The translations under genes were made by a program, and so were the position numbers. From Streptomyces sp. CCM_MD2014 (GTDB lineage: Bacteria; Actinomycetota; Actinomycetes; Streptomycetales; Streptomycetaceae), in the NCBI RefSeq assembly GCF_000772045.1, contig NZ_CP009754.1, positions 4,278,001-4,342,000 on the forward strand: a DNA stretch of 64,000 nt. The letters are read 5' to 3'. The first letter of the stretch is position 1; each line of letters begins with the position of its first letter. Positions 42,991-52,632 of the stretch are shown here, in pieces. Under the pieces are notes generated by a model. That model saw only the letters and a program-made list of their open reading frames with translations, ran no database searches and was not told where the DNA came from.

Positions 42991-43020
42991 TCACTCCAGA
43001 CGGAGTGAGGGGTCTTTTTT
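42991..43020 (+). terminator. Intrinsic terminator in the halogenase leader (possible attenuator)
   Basis: TCACTCC (42991-42997) and GGAGTGA (43002-43008) form a 7-bp stem with loop AGAC, followed by GGGGTCTTTTTTC. An upstream GGCTT/AAGCC hairpin (42964-42977) could form an alternative structure. It lies between the promoter-like element and the halogenase gene. Confidence 0.7.
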
Positions 43021-43088
43021 CATGCGGTCGAACCGCCGCGCCCACCACCGAAACCCGCCGTGCACCGCCCCGACGAAGGAGACAGCTC

Positions 43089-44801
43089 ATGGTCGCGACA
43101 CGGACCGAAGGCATACCCGAACCGGCCGGCGTCCCCGAGGAGATGACCTTCGACGTCATCATTCTGGGCTCGGGACTGGCCGGCTCCGTGACGGGGACGA
43201 TCCTGGCCCGGCACGGCGCGAAGGTCCTGCTGGTCGACGCGGCCGCGCACCCCCGCTTCGCCATCGGCGAGTCCATGACCCCGCAGCTCGTGGAGTGGAT
43301 CCACATCCTCTCCGAACGGCACGGGATACCCGAGCTGAAGAGCCTCGCCAGCGTCCAGGCCTCCACCCGGGACATCGCCCCGACGTTCGGCACCAAGGCG
43401 CACTTCGGGTTCATGAAGCACGAGGTCGGCAAGGAACCCGACCCCCGGCATGCCACCCAGCTGGCGCTGCCGAAGATCTTCCACCAGAACAGCCACATGT
43501 TCCGCCAGGACAGCGACGCCTTCATGTTCCACGTGGCGATCAAGTACGGCTGCACGCCCCGCCAGAACTGGCGGGCGAGCGAGGTCGACTTCGACGACGA
43601 GGGCGTGACGGTCCTCGGCAGGAGCGCCGCCCCGAACGCCCAGCCCGAGCTGTACCGGGCGAAGTACCTGGTGGACGCCTCCGGGTTCCGCTCGCCGCTC
43701 GCCGACAAGCTCGACCTGCGGGAGAAGCCGGCCCGTTTCAAGCACCACTCCCGGTCGATGTTCACCCACTACGTCGGCATCAAGCGGTTCGACGACGTCA
43801 GCGGGCATCCGGCCGCGCTGCGCCCGCCGGCCGACTGGCACACCGGCACCATGCACCACCTCATCGAGCGCGGCTGGTTCTGGATCATTCCGTTCGACAA
43901 TCACGAGAAGTCCCGGAATCCGCTGTGCAGCGTCGCACTGACCATCGACGAGCGCACCTATCCGAAACCCAAGGACCTGTCCCCGGAGCAGGAATTCCAG
44001 CTCTTCCTCGACAAATACCCGGCAGTCAAGCGGCAATTCGACGGCGCCACCCGAGTACGGGAATGGGTGTCCACCGACCGGCTGCAGTATTCCTCGAAGC
44101 AGACCGTCGGCGACCGCTGGTGCCTGATGTCGCACGCGGCCGGCTTCCTCGACCCGCTGTTCTCCCGCGGACTGTCCAACACGCTGGAAGTGGTGGACGC
44201 GCTGACCTCCCGGCTGGTGACCGCCCTCAAGGACGGCGACTTCTCGGCCGAGCGTTTCGAGTACGTCGAGCGGCTGGAGCAGGGTCTGCTCCAGTACAAC
44301 GACGAGCTCGTGAACAGCTCGTTCATCTCCTTCTCCCACTTCCGGCTGTGGAACGCGGTCTTCCGGATCTGGGGTTCCTTCATCACCCCCGGCACCATGC
44401 GGCTGACCCGCGCCCGCCTCAAGCACCTGCGCGACGGCCGTCAGGAGCACTTCGACGAGCTGGAGAACGTGCCCCACCCGGGCCTGTGGTGGCCGCAGAG
44501 CGACTCCTTCAAGCAGTTGCTGGAGGCCACGGCGGAGACCTGCGAGAAGTACGAGGCGGGTGCGCTGACGGGTGACGAGGCCGCCGACATCGTCTTCAAG
44601 CTGATCGACGAGTCCCCGGTCGTCAACCCGGTCTTCGGCTGGAAGGACGAGAGTCGCCGCTTCATCTACCCCTCGACGATGACGATGGCCCGCTTCCTGT
44701 ACTGGGCGTCCGCGCAGGCGCCGGCCGAGATGAACAGTGTCGGCCGGGAGTTCCTGCTCGGCATCGTCAAGGCCGGCGCCAAGGTCCGCAAGCTCCTCTG
44801 A
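43089..44801 (+). CDS. FAD-dependent halogenase acting on the polyketide
   Basis: A 570-aa flavin-dependent halogenase. FAD motif GSGLAG is at residues 27-32 and the halogenase signature WFWIIP at 263-268. The DASGF motif (196-200) and GFLDPLFSRGLSNTLEVVDAL are typical of the group acting on phenolic polyketides. It would chlorinate an activated aromatic ring with FADH2, O2 and chloride. The flavin reductase gene follows 61 bp downstream. Substrate (free or ACP-bound) is unknown. Confidence 0.94.
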   Translation: MVATRTEGIPEPAGVPEEMTFDVIILGSGLAGSVTGTILARHGAKVLLVDAAAHPRFAIGESMTPQLVEWIHILSERHGIPELKSLASVQASTRDIAPTFGTKAHFGFMKHEVGKEPDPRHATQLALPKIFHQNSHMFRQDSDAFMFHVAIKYGCTPRQNWRASEVDFDDEGVTVLGRSAAPNAQPELYRAKYLVDASGFRSPLADKLDLREKPARFKHHSRSMFTHYVGIKRFDDVSGHPAALRPPADWHTGTMHHLIERGWFWIIPFDNHEKSRNPLCSVALTIDERTYPKPKDLSPEQEFQLFLDKYPAVKRQFDGATRVREWVSTDRLQYSSKQTVGDRWCLMSHAAGFLDPLFSRGLSNTLEVVDALTSRLVTALKDGDFSAERFEYVERLEQGLLQYNDELVNSSFISFSHFRLWNAVFRIWGSFITPGTMRLTRARLKHLRDGRQEHFDELENVPHPGLWWPQSDSFKQLLEATAETCEKYEAGALTGDEAADIVFKLIDESPVVNPVFGWKDESRRFIYPSTMTMARFLYWASAQAPAEMNSVGREFLLGIVKAGAKVRKLL

Positions 44802-44862
44802 CCCGCGCAGCCACTTCGGACACCACCGAGAGCCACGACCCATGAGCCAGGAAGGGATGCCC

Positions 44863-45447
44863 ATGTCCGCAGCAGCGCGGTCGCTGCCCCGCGCCCCCGA
44901 GCAGCACCGGCCCGTCGACCCACTGGGCCTGCGCCGTGTGTGCGGCCTGTTCACGACCGGCGTCACCGTGATCACCACCGGATCGGAGGGCGAGGCGGAC
45001 GGCACGACCGTCAACTCCTTCACCTCGGTCTCCCTGGAGCCTCCGCTCGTCCTGTTCTGCCTGCACCGGCAGTCCCGGTTGCACACCCTGCTGACCGAGA
45101 GCGGCGGGTTCACCGTCAACTTCCTCTCCGGCCGCCAGCAGTCGCTGGCCCGGCACTTCGCCGAGCGGCGGCCGGACATGCTCGCGGGCGTTCCGCACCA
45201 CTACACCGCGGACGGGCTGCCCGTGCTGAGCGAGGCACTGGCCCATCTGACCTGCACGACGGTCGACGTCCATACGGCCGGTGACCACGACATCGTCGTC
45301 GGCGAGGTGGTGGACCTGGGGGCACCGGAGCCGGGCCGGGAACCGCTGATCTTCTTCGACGGGTCACTGGGACCGCTGCGGACCGGCGCCAACCGGTTCC
45401 ACCACGCGGCCCCGGACGCCCCGGCGACCGCCCGACAGGCGTCCTGA
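44863..45447 (+). CDS. Flavin reductase, halogenase/oxygenase partner
   Basis: A 194-aa flavin reductase of the HpaC/ActVB type: RRVCGLFTTGVTVITTG, GTTVNSFTSVSLEPPLVLFCL and the GDHDIVVGEVVDL segment. It supplies FADH2 or FMNH2 to the halogenase and perhaps other oxygenases. ATG at 44863 has GGAAGGG six bases upstream; ATGs at 44842 and 44857 are in frame. The next gene begins two bases after its stop. Confidence 0.93.
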   Translation: MSAAARSLPRAPEQHRPVDPLGLRRVCGLFTTGVTVITTGSEGEADGTTVNSFTSVSLEPPLVLFCLHRQSRLHTLLTESGGFTVNFLSGRQQSLARHFAERRPDMLAGVPHHYTADGLPVLSEALAHLTCTTVDVHTAGDHDIVVGEVVDLGAPEPGREPLIFFDGSLGPLRTGANRFHHAAPDAPATARQAS

Positions 45448-45448
45448 C

Positions 45449-47221
45449 ATGCGGAGGGTGCTCATCGCCAATCGTGGCGAAATCGCTGTCCGCGTGGCCC
45501 GGGCCTGCCGGGACGCCGGGATCGCGAGCGTGGCCGTCTACGCGGACCCGGACCGGGACGCATTGCATGTCCGCGCCGCTGATGAGGCGTTCGCCCTGGG
45601 TGGTGACACCCCCGCGACCAGCTATCTGGACATCGCCAAGGTCCTGAAAGCCGCGCGTGAGTCGGGCGCGGACGCCATCCACCCCGGCTACGGATTCCTC
45701 TCCGAGAACGCGGAGTTCGCGCAGGCGGTCCTGGACGCCGGACTGATCTGGATCGGCCCGCCCCCGCACGCCATCCGCGACCTGGGCGACAAGGTCGCGG
45801 CCCGCCACATCGCCCAGCGGGCCGGCGCCCCCCTGGTCGCCGGCACCCCCGACCCCGTCTCCGGCGCGGACGAGGTCGTCGCCTTCGCGAAGGAGTACGG
45901 CCTGCCCATCGCGATCAAGGCCGCCTTCGGCGGCGGCGGCCGCGGCCTGAAGGTCGCCCGCACCCTCGAAGAAGTCCCCGAGCTGTACGACTCCGCGGTC
46001 CGCGAGGCCGTGGCGGCCTTCGGCCGCGGAGAGTGCTTCGTCGAGCGCTACCTCGACAAGCCCCGCCACGTGGAGACCCAGTGCCTGGCCGACACCCACG
46101 GCAACGTGGTCGTCGTCTCCACCCGCGACTGCTCCCTGCAGCGCCGCCACCAGAAACTCGTCGAGGAAGCCCCCGCCCCCTTCCTCTCCGAGGCCCAGCT
46201 GGCGGAGCTGTACGCCTCCTCCAAGGCCATCCTGAAGGAGGCCGGCTACGTCGGCGCCGGCACGGTGGAGTTCCTCGTCGGAGCGGACGGCACGATCTCC
46301 TTCCTGGAGGTCAACACCCGCCTGCAGGTCGAACACCCCGTCACCGAGGAAGTCGCCGGCATCGACCTGGTCCGCGAGATGTTCCGCATCGCCGACGGCG
46401 AGGAACTCGGCTACGACGACCCCGCCCTGCGCGGCCACTCCTTCGAGTTCCGCATCAACGGCGAGGACCCCGGCCGCGGCTTCCTGCCCGCCCCCGGCAC
46501 CGTCACCCGCTTCGAGGCCCCCACCGGCCCCGGCGTCCGCCTGGACGCCGGCGTCGAATCCGGCAGCGTGATCGGCCCGGCCTGGGACTCCCTGCTGGCG
46601 AAACTCATCGTCACCGGCCGCACCCGCAAGGAAGCCCTCCAGCGCGCCGCCCGCGCCCTGGACGAATTCACCGTCGAGGGCATGGCCACCGCCATCCCCT
46701 TCCACCGCACCGTCGTCCGCGATGCCGCGTTCGCCCCCGAGCTGACCGGCTCCACCGACCCCTTCACGGTCCACACCCGCTGGATCGAGACGGAGTTCGT
46801 CAACGACATCAAACCCTTCACCGCACCCGCCGACACCGAGACGGACGAGGACAACGGCCGCGAGACCGTCGTCGTCGAGGTCGGCGGCAAACGCCTGGAG
46901 GTCTCCCTCCCCTCCAGCCTGGGCATGTCCCTGGCCCGCACCGGCCTCGCCGCCGGCGCCCGCCCCAAACGCCGCGCGGCGAAGAAGTCCGGCCCCGCGG
47001 CCTCCGGCGACACCCTCGCCTCCCCCATGCAGGGCACCATCGTCAAACTCGCCGTCGAGGAAGGCCAGGAAGTCGCCGAGGGCGACCTGATCGTCGTCCT
47101 CGAAGCCATGAAGATGGAACAGCCCATCAACGCCCACAAGTCCGGCACCGTCAAGGGCCTGAGCGCCGAAGTCGGCGCCTCCCTCACCTCCGGCGCCCCC
47201 ATCTGCGAAATCAAGGACTGA
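45449..47221 (+). CDS. Acyl-CoA carboxylase alpha subunit (biotin carboxylase + biotin carrier)
   Basis: A 590-aa AccA-type subunit. The biotin carboxylase domain covers residues 1-450 (IANRGEIAVRVARACRDAGI, AFGGGGRGLKVA, FLEVNTRLQVEHPVTEEV). A C-terminal biotinyl domain carries the acceptor Lys in EAMKMEQP. It closely resembles primary-metabolism AccA2 of Streptomyces, suggesting a duplicated copy that raises malonyl-CoA supply. Its beta and epsilon partners are 13 kb downstream in the same cluster. Confidence 0.96.
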   Translation: MRRVLIANRGEIAVRVARACRDAGIASVAVYADPDRDALHVRAADEAFALGGDTPATSYLDIAKVLKAARESGADAIHPGYGFLSENAEFAQAVLDAGLIWIGPPPHAIRDLGDKVAARHIAQRAGAPLVAGTPDPVSGADEVVAFAKEYGLPIAIKAAFGGGGRGLKVARTLEEVPELYDSAVREAVAAFGRGECFVERYLDKPRHVETQCLADTHGNVVVVSTRDCSLQRRHQKLVEEAPAPFLSEAQLAELYASSKAILKEAGYVGAGTVEFLVGADGTISFLEVNTRLQVEHPVTEEVAGIDLVREMFRIADGEELGYDDPALRGHSFEFRINGEDPGRGFLPAPGTVTRFEAPTGPGVRLDAGVESGSVIGPAWDSLLAKLIVTGRTRKEALQRAARALDEFTVEGMATAIPFHRTVVRDAAFAPELTGSTDPFTVHTRWIETEFVNDIKPFTAPADTETDEDNGRETVVVEVGGKRLEVSLPSSLGMSLARTGLAAGARPKRRAAKKSGPAASGDTLASPMQGTIVKLAVEEGQEVAEGDLIVVLEAMKMEQPINAHKSGTVKGLSAEVGASLTSGAPICEIKD

Positions 47222-47226
47222 CGGCC

Positions 47227-48258
47227 GTGGCAGCACTCAGCTACTCCGACGCCGTGAGCGAGGCACTGGAGCGTCTGCGTCCGGTCGGTTTCGAACACGG
47301 CAGAAGTTTCGTCAACCACGCTCCGATGGCCGCCGAGGCCCTCGCTCACATGGGGTACGCCGACGAGGTGCCGGCATGGGTCGAGCGGAACCTGCGCAGC
47401 CGCTCCTATCACGACGTGCCGGAGCGCCGCTGGCCCATCGACCCCGACGACCCCGCCGACTGGCGGGCCGCACTGGGTGACTTCTCCCGGGTGGCCGACT
47501 GGACGGCACTGTTCGAGCGGGAGCTGGCGCTGAGTCCGTGGACCCAGGTGCTGGCCCGCTGGTGGCCCCGGCTGCTGCCCGGCCTGTCCGCGGTGCTCAC
47601 CCACGGGGTGATCCGGACCGCGCACGCGGTCCGGGCCGTGGCCGCCGCCTCCGGCGACAACCGGCTCCAGCTCGGCGAACTGGCCCAGGGCCTGGGCTAC
47701 TGGGCCGCCCGCCACTCGACCCACGGCATCGTCGCCGACCCCGACGGCGTCCCCGGTCCCGACGGCCTGCCCGGTCCCGGCGCCGACGCGGGCCCGCACG
47801 CCCGCCACGAAGTGCCCGACGGACACCACGAGGTGACCGACGGACGCGACGAGGCCGCGCGGGCCCTGGACGCGCTCGTCGCCGAGTACGCCGGGATCTA
47901 CGCCACCGTCTCCCAGCGCCACCCGGTCCCCCTGATCCACGCGGTCACCGGACCCGCCGCGGTGCGCCTGGTGGTCGGCCACCTGCCGCCCGCCCAGCGC
48001 CGCCCCTCGTACCTGACCGCGCGGGCCGTCAGCCGCACGATGCTCGACTGGTTCCACGCCACGCCCCGGCCCGCGGCACCGCTCCCGGCGGACACGGCCG
48101 CTCTGCCGGAGGTCTTCGCCAGGGCCGTGGAGATCGGCGACGAGCACACCATCAAGCTCGCCGAGGTCGCGGTGCGCCACGAGGCATTCGCGCCCGACCC
48201 CCGGCACGCGGCGGCCGCGGACACGGCGAACCGGGCCATCGGGCGCCTGTCCCGCTGA
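47227..48258 (+). CDS. Questin oxidase-like protein
   Basis: A 343-aa soluble protein of the questin oxidase-like family: FEHGRSFVNHAPMAAEAL, LARWWPRLLPGLSAVLTHGVIRTAHAVRAVA and QGLGYWAARH. In fungi questin oxidase opens an anthraquinone ring to a benzophenone. Here, beside an angucycline-type operon, it could cleave or rearrange an oxidised ring. GTG at 47227 is the only start before the conserved region. It sits between the carboxylase and an FAD oxygenase. The reaction in bacteria is not established to my knowledge. Confidence 0.85.
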   Translation: MAALSYSDAVSEALERLRPVGFEHGRSFVNHAPMAAEALAHMGYADEVPAWVERNLRSRSYHDVPERRWPIDPDDPADWRAALGDFSRVADWTALFERELALSPWTQVLARWWPRLLPGLSAVLTHGVIRTAHAVRAVAAASGDNRLQLGELAQGLGYWAARHSTHGIVADPDGVPGPDGLPGPGADAGPHARHEVPDGHHEVTDGRDEAARALDALVAEYAGIYATVSQRHPVPLIHAVTGPAAVRLVVGHLPPAQRRPSYLTARAVSRTMLDWFHATPRPAAPLPADTAALPEVFARAVEIGDEHTIKLAEVAVRHEAFAPDPRHAAAADTANRAIGRLSR

Positions 48259-48316
48259 TCCGCCCCACACCTGTTTCCCTGCCCCGCCCGCCCGGCGGGA
48301 GTTCCCGAGGAGTGTC

Positions 48317-49783
48317 ATGGACGCACAAGTCATCGTCGTGGGCGCCGGGCCGGCCGGCATGATGCTCGCGGGCGAGCTGCGGCTCGCGGGCGTCGACGTC
48401 GTCGTACTGGAGAAGCTCGCCGCACGCACCGGGGAGTCCCGGGGCCTCGGCTTCACCGCACGCACCATGGAGGTCTTCGACCAGCGGGGCCTGCTGTCCC
48501 GCTTCGGGGACGTCGAGGTCAGCAACGTGGGCCACTTCGGCGGCCTGCCGGTGGACTTCGGCGTACTCGACGGCGCCCACCAGGCGGCCAAGAGCGTCCC
48601 CCAGTCGGTCACCGAGACCGTGCTGGAGGAGTGGTGCACCCGGCTCGGCGCCGACCTGCGGCGCCGCCACGAGGTGCGGTCCGTCACGGAGAAGGAGGAC
48701 TGCGTCGAGGTCGAGGTGAACGGCCCCGACGGGGTCCAGCGGCTGCGCTGCGAGTACCTGGTCGGCTGCGACGGCGGCCGCTCGGTGATCCGCAAGAAGG
48801 CCGGCTTCGACTTCCCGGGCACGCCCTCGACCCTGGAGATGTACCTCGCCGACGTCAAGGGCGTGGACCTGCAGCCCCGGATGATCGGCGAGACCCTGGA
48901 AGGCGGCATGGTCATGGTCGGCCCGCTGCCCGGCGGGATCACCCGGCTGATCGTGTGCGAGCGCGGCACCCCGCCCAAGCGGCGCGAGCAGCCCCCGACC
49001 TGGGACGAGGTCTCGGCGGCCTGGCAGCGGCTGACCGGCGACGACATCTCGCACGCCGAGCCGGTGTGGCTGTCCGCCTTCGGCGACGGCACGCGGCAGG
49101 TCTCCGAGTACCGGCGCGGCAGGGTCTTCCTGGCCGGCGACTCCGCCCACATCCACCTCCCGGCCGGCGGCCAGGGCATGAACACCAGCATCCAGGACTC
49201 GGTGAACCTCGGCTGGAAGCTCGGCGCCGTGGTGCGCGGCCGGGCCCCCGAGTCCCTGCTCGACAGCTACCACGCCGAACGCCACCCGGTGGGGGAACGG
49301 CTGCTGATGAACACGCGGGCCCAGGGGCTGCTGTTCCTGTCCGGGCCCGAGGTGCAGCCGCTGCGCGACGTACTGACCGAACTGATCCGGTACCCCGAGG
49401 TCAGCCGGCACTTCGCGGCGATGGTCTCGGGACTGGAGATCCGCTACGACCTCGACGGCGGCTCCCACCCGCTGCTCGGCCGCCGACTGCCCGACGTGGA
49501 ACTGAGCGGCCACAAGCTGCTGTCCCGCAGCACCGAGGCGCTGCGGGCCGGACGCGGTGTGCTGCTGGACCTCGCCGACAACGGCCGGCTGCGCGAGCGC
49601 GCCCGGCCCTGGCTGGACCGGATCGACGTCGTGACCGCCGCCCCCGTGCTGCCGGAGGGCAGCGTCCTGGCCCGCACCACCTCCGTACTGGTCCGCCCCG
49701 ACGGCTACGTGGCCTGGGCGGCCCCCGGCAGTCACGCCGACCTGCCCATGGCCCTGGAGCGCTGGTTCGGACCGGCCCGCTGA
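48317..49783 (+). CDS. Class A FAD-dependent monooxygenase (UrdE/PgaE type)
   Basis: A 488-aa aromatic hydroxylase with FAD motifs GAGPAGMMLAGEL, CDGGRSVIRKKAGF, and GRVFLAGDSAHIHLPAGGQG, followed by a thioredoxin-like C-terminus. It occupies the position of the E oxygenase in angucycline clusters, which hydroxylates C-12 of prejadomycin-type intermediates. ATG at 48317 follows CGAGGAGTGTC. Confidence 0.94.
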   Translation: MDAQVIVVGAGPAGMMLAGELRLAGVDVVVLEKLAARTGESRGLGFTARTMEVFDQRGLLSRFGDVEVSNVGHFGGLPVDFGVLDGAHQAAKSVPQSVTETVLEEWCTRLGADLRRRHEVRSVTEKEDCVEVEVNGPDGVQRLRCEYLVGCDGGRSVIRKKAGFDFPGTPSTLEMYLADVKGVDLQPRMIGETLEGGMVMVGPLPGGITRLIVCERGTPPKRREQPPTWDEVSAAWQRLTGDDISHAEPVWLSAFGDGTRQVSEYRRGRVFLAGDSAHIHLPAGGQGMNTSIQDSVNLGWKLGAVVRGRAPESLLDSYHAERHPVGERLLMNTRAQGLLFLSGPEVQPLRDVLTELIRYPEVSRHFAAMVSGLEIRYDLDGGSHPLLGRRLPDVELSGHKLLSRSTEALRAGRGVLLDLADNGRLRERARPWLDRIDVVTAAPVLPEGSVLARTTSVLVRPDGYVAWAAPGSHADLPMALERWFGPAR

Positions 49784-49820
49784 CCCGCCCGCCCCGCCTC
49801 ACCCGCCCAGAGGAGAGACC

Positions 49821-50150
49821 ATGCACAGCACGTTGATCGTCGCCCGGATGGACCCGGGCAGCAGCACCGAGGTCGCCCGGCTCTTCGGCGAGTTCGACGG
49901 CACCGAGATGCCCCACCTGATGGGCACCCGGCGCCGCCAGCTCTTCGCCTACCGCGGCCTCTACTTCCACCTTCAGGACTTCGACGGCGACAACGGCGGC
50001 GAACTGATCGAGCAGGCCAAGACCGACGACAGGTTCGTGCGGATCAGCGAGGACCTCAAGCCGTTCATCCAGGCGTACGACCCCGCCACCTGGCGCTCCC
50101 CCGCCGACGCGCTCGCCACCCGCTTCTACGACTGGGAGGGCCGGGCGTGA
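49821..50150 (+). CDS. TcmI-family polyketide cyclase (angucycline F position)
   Basis: A 109-aa TcmI/WhiE-VII-like dimeric alpha-beta cyclase: LIVARMDPGSSTEVARLFGEFD, GTRRRQLFAYRGLYFHLQDF, and DPATWRSPADALATRFYDW. It directs closure of the later rings (angular ring in angucyclines). It overlaps the KS-alpha gene by four bases (GTGA). Confidence 0.95.
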   Translation: MHSTLIVARMDPGSSTEVARLFGEFDGTEMPHLMGTRRRQLFAYRGLYFHLQDFDGDNGGELIEQAKTDDRFVRISEDLKPFIQAYDPATWRSPADALATRFYDWEGRA

Positions 50151-51418
50151 GCGCCAGACGAGTGGTCATCACGGGCGTCGGCGTCACCGCGCCCGGCGGG
50201 GTGGGCCGGAAGAACTTCTGGAGCCTGCTCAGCGAGGGCCGCACCGCCACCCGGGGGATCACCTTCTTCGACCCCTCCGCCTTCCGGTCCCGGGTCGCCG
50301 CCGAGATCGACTTCGACCCCGAGGAACACGGGCTGAGCCCCCAGGAGATCCGCCGGATGGACCGGGCGGCCCAGCTCGCGGTGGTCACCGCCCGCGAGGC
50401 ACTCGCCGACAGCGGACTCGACCTGTCCGGCGCCGACCCGTACCGGGTCGGGGTCACCATCGGCAGCGCGGTCGGCGCGACCATGGGCCTCGACCAGGAG
50501 TACCGGGTCGTCAGCGACGGCGGCCGCCTCGACCTGGTGGACCACCGGTACGCGGTGCCGCACCTGTACAACTACCTGGTGCCCAGCTCCCTGGCCGCCG
50601 AGGTGGCCTGGGCGGCCGGCGCCGAGGGCCCGGCCACGGTCGTCTCCACCGGCTGCACCTCCGGGCTGGACTCCGTCGGTCACGCGGTGGAGCTGATCCG
50701 CGAGGGCTCGGCGTGCGCCGTGGTGGCCGGGGCCACCGACGCGCCCATCTCACCGATCACCCTCGCCTGCTTCGACGCGATCAAGGCCACCACCCCCCGC
50801 AACGACGACCCGGAACACGCCTCGCGGCCCTTCGACGGCACTCGCAACGGTTTCGTGCTCGGCGAGGGCTCGGCGGTGTTCGTGCTGGAGGAGCTGGAGG
50901 CCGCCCGGCGGCGCGGTGCGCACATCTACGCGGAGATCGCCGGCTACGCCTCGCGCTGCAACGCCTTCCACATGACGGGGCTGCGCCCGGACGGCGCCGA
51001 GATGGCCGAGGCCATCACGGTCGCGCTGGACGAGGCCCGGCTCAACCCCGAGGACGTCGACTACATCAACGCGCACGGTTCGGGCACCAAGCAGAACGAC
51101 CGCCACGAGACCGCCGCCTTCAAGAAGAGCCTGGGCGACCACGCCTACCGGACCCCGGTCTCCTCCATCAAGTCCATGGTCGGACACTCGCTCGGCGCGA
51201 TCGGCTCGATCGAGATCGCCGCCTCGGTCCTCGCCATGGAGCACGGTGTGGTGCCGCCGACGGCCAACCTGCACACCCCCGACCCCGAGTGCGACCTCGA
51301 CTACGTGCCCCTGACGGCGCGGGAACACCGCACCGACGCGGTGCTGACCGTCGGCAGCGGGTTCGGCGGCTTCCAGAGCGCGATGGTGCTCGCCCGACCG
51401 GAGAGGAGCGCCGCATGA
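50147..51418 (+). CDS. Type II PKS ketosynthase alpha (KS-alpha)
   Basis: A 423-aa condensing enzyme with active-site Cys170 in STGCTSGLDSVGHA and the catalytic His motifs YINAHGSGTKQND and SMVGHSLGAIGS. With the chain-length factor it builds the poly-beta-keto chain on the ACP. GTG at 50147; its stop overlaps the KS-beta ATG (ATGA). Confidence 0.97.
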   Translation: MSARRVVITGVGVTAPGGVGRKNFWSLLSEGRTATRGITFFDPSAFRSRVAAEIDFDPEEHGLSPQEIRRMDRAAQLAVVTAREALADSGLDLSGADPYRVGVTIGSAVGATMGLDQEYRVVSDGGRLDLVDHRYAVPHLYNYLVPSSLAAEVAWAAGAEGPATVVSTGCTSGLDSVGHAVELIREGSACAVVAGATDAPISPITLACFDAIKATTPRNDDPEHASRPFDGTRNGFVLGEGSAVFVLEELEAARRRGAHIYAEIAGYASRCNAFHMTGLRPDGAEMAEAITVALDEARLNPEDVDYINAHGSGTKQNDRHETAAFKKSLGDHAYRTPVSSIKSMVGHSLGAIGSIEIAASVLAMEHGVVPPTANLHTPDPECDLDYVPLTAREHRTDAVLTVGSGFGGFQSAMVLARPERSAA

Positions 51419-52632
51419 GCACGGCCATTCCGCGGACCGTGGTGACCGGGCTCGGCATCGCCGCGCCCAACGGCCTGGGCACGGCCGACTACTGGGCTGC
51501 CACCCGGGCCGGCAAGAGCGGCATCGCCCGCATCACCCGCTTCGACCCGTCCTCGTACCCGGCGCGGCTGGCCGGCGAGGTGCCCGGCTTCCACGCGGCC
51601 GACCACCTGCCCAACCGGCTGCTGGCGCAGACCGACCGGATGACCCGGCTCGCCCTGGTGGCGGCCGACTGGGCGCTGGCCGACGCGGGCGCCGTGCCGG
51701 CCGACCTGCCCGCCTACGACATGGGCGTCGTCACCGCGAGCAGCTCCGGCGGCTTCGAGTTCGGCCAGGGAGAGCTGCGCAACCTGTGGAGCCGGGGCAG
51801 CCAGTACGTCTCCGCCTACCAGTCCTTCGCCTGGTTCTACGCCGTCAACAGCGGTCAGATCTCCATCCGCAACGGCATGAAGGGCCCCAGCGGCGTCGTC
51901 GTCTCCGACCAGGCCGGCGGACTGGACGCGCTGGCGCACGCACGGCGGCAGATCCGCAAGGGCACCCGGCTGATCATGTCCGGGTCGATCGACGCCTCGA
52001 TCTGCCCGTGGGGCTGGGTGGCACAGCTGGCCGGCGGCCGGCTGACCACCGAGCAGGAGCCCGAGCGGGCCTATCTGCCCTTCGACGCCGCGGCGAGCGG
52101 CCACGTGCCCGCCGAGGGCGGCGCGCTGCTCGTCCTGGAGTCGGAACGGTCGGCCGCCGAGCGCGGTGCCCGGGTGTACGGCGAGATCGCCGGCTACGGG
52201 GCCACGTTCGACCCCGCCCCCGGCAGCGGCCGGCCGCCGGGCCTGCGCAAGGCGATCGAGATCGCCCTCGCCGACGCGGGCGTGGACGCGGGCGACGTCG
52301 ACGTCGTCTTCGCGGACGCGGCCGCGGTGCCGGAGCTGGACCGGGCGGAGGCGGACGCGCTCAACGCGGTCTTCGGGCCGCACGGCGTGCCGGTCACCGC
52401 GCCCAAGACGATGACCGGCCGCCTCTACTCGGGCGCAGCCCCGCTGGACGTGGCGACCGCCCTGCTGGCGGCCCGGGACGGGCTCGTCCCCGCCACCACC
52501 AACGTCGACCCGGACACCTCCTACGACCTCGACCTGGTCACCGATCCGCGCCCCGCCGACCTCCACACCGCCCTGGTCCTCGCCCGGGGCGAGTGCGGCT
52601 TCAACTCGGCCCTGGTGGTCCGTACCCCCTGA
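51415..52632 (+). CDS. Chain-length factor (KS-beta)
   Basis: A 405-aa ketosynthase homologue in which the active Cys is replaced by Gln (Q166 in VVSDQAGGLDALAHA), the hallmark of chain-length factors; this Gln decarboxylates malonyl-ACP for priming. Together with the flanking order it predicts a decaketide (C20) chain as in angucyclines, an inference. Confidence 0.97.
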   Translation: MSTAIPRTVVTGLGIAAPNGLGTADYWAATRAGKSGIARITRFDPSSYPARLAGEVPGFHAADHLPNRLLAQTDRMTRLALVAADWALADAGAVPADLPAYDMGVVTASSSGGFEFGQGELRNLWSRGSQYVSAYQSFAWFYAVNSGQISIRNGMKGPSGVVVSDQAGGLDALAHARRQIRKGTRLIMSGSIDASICPWGWVAQLAGGRLTTEQEPERAYLPFDAAASGHVPAEGGALLVLESERSAAERGARVYGEIAGYGATFDPAPGSGRPPGLRKAIEIALADAGVDAGDVDVVFADAAAVPELDRAEADALNAVFGPHGVPVTAPKTMTGRLYSGAAPLDVATALLAARDGLVPATTNVDPDTSYDLDLVTDPRPADLHTALVLARGECGFNSALVVRTP

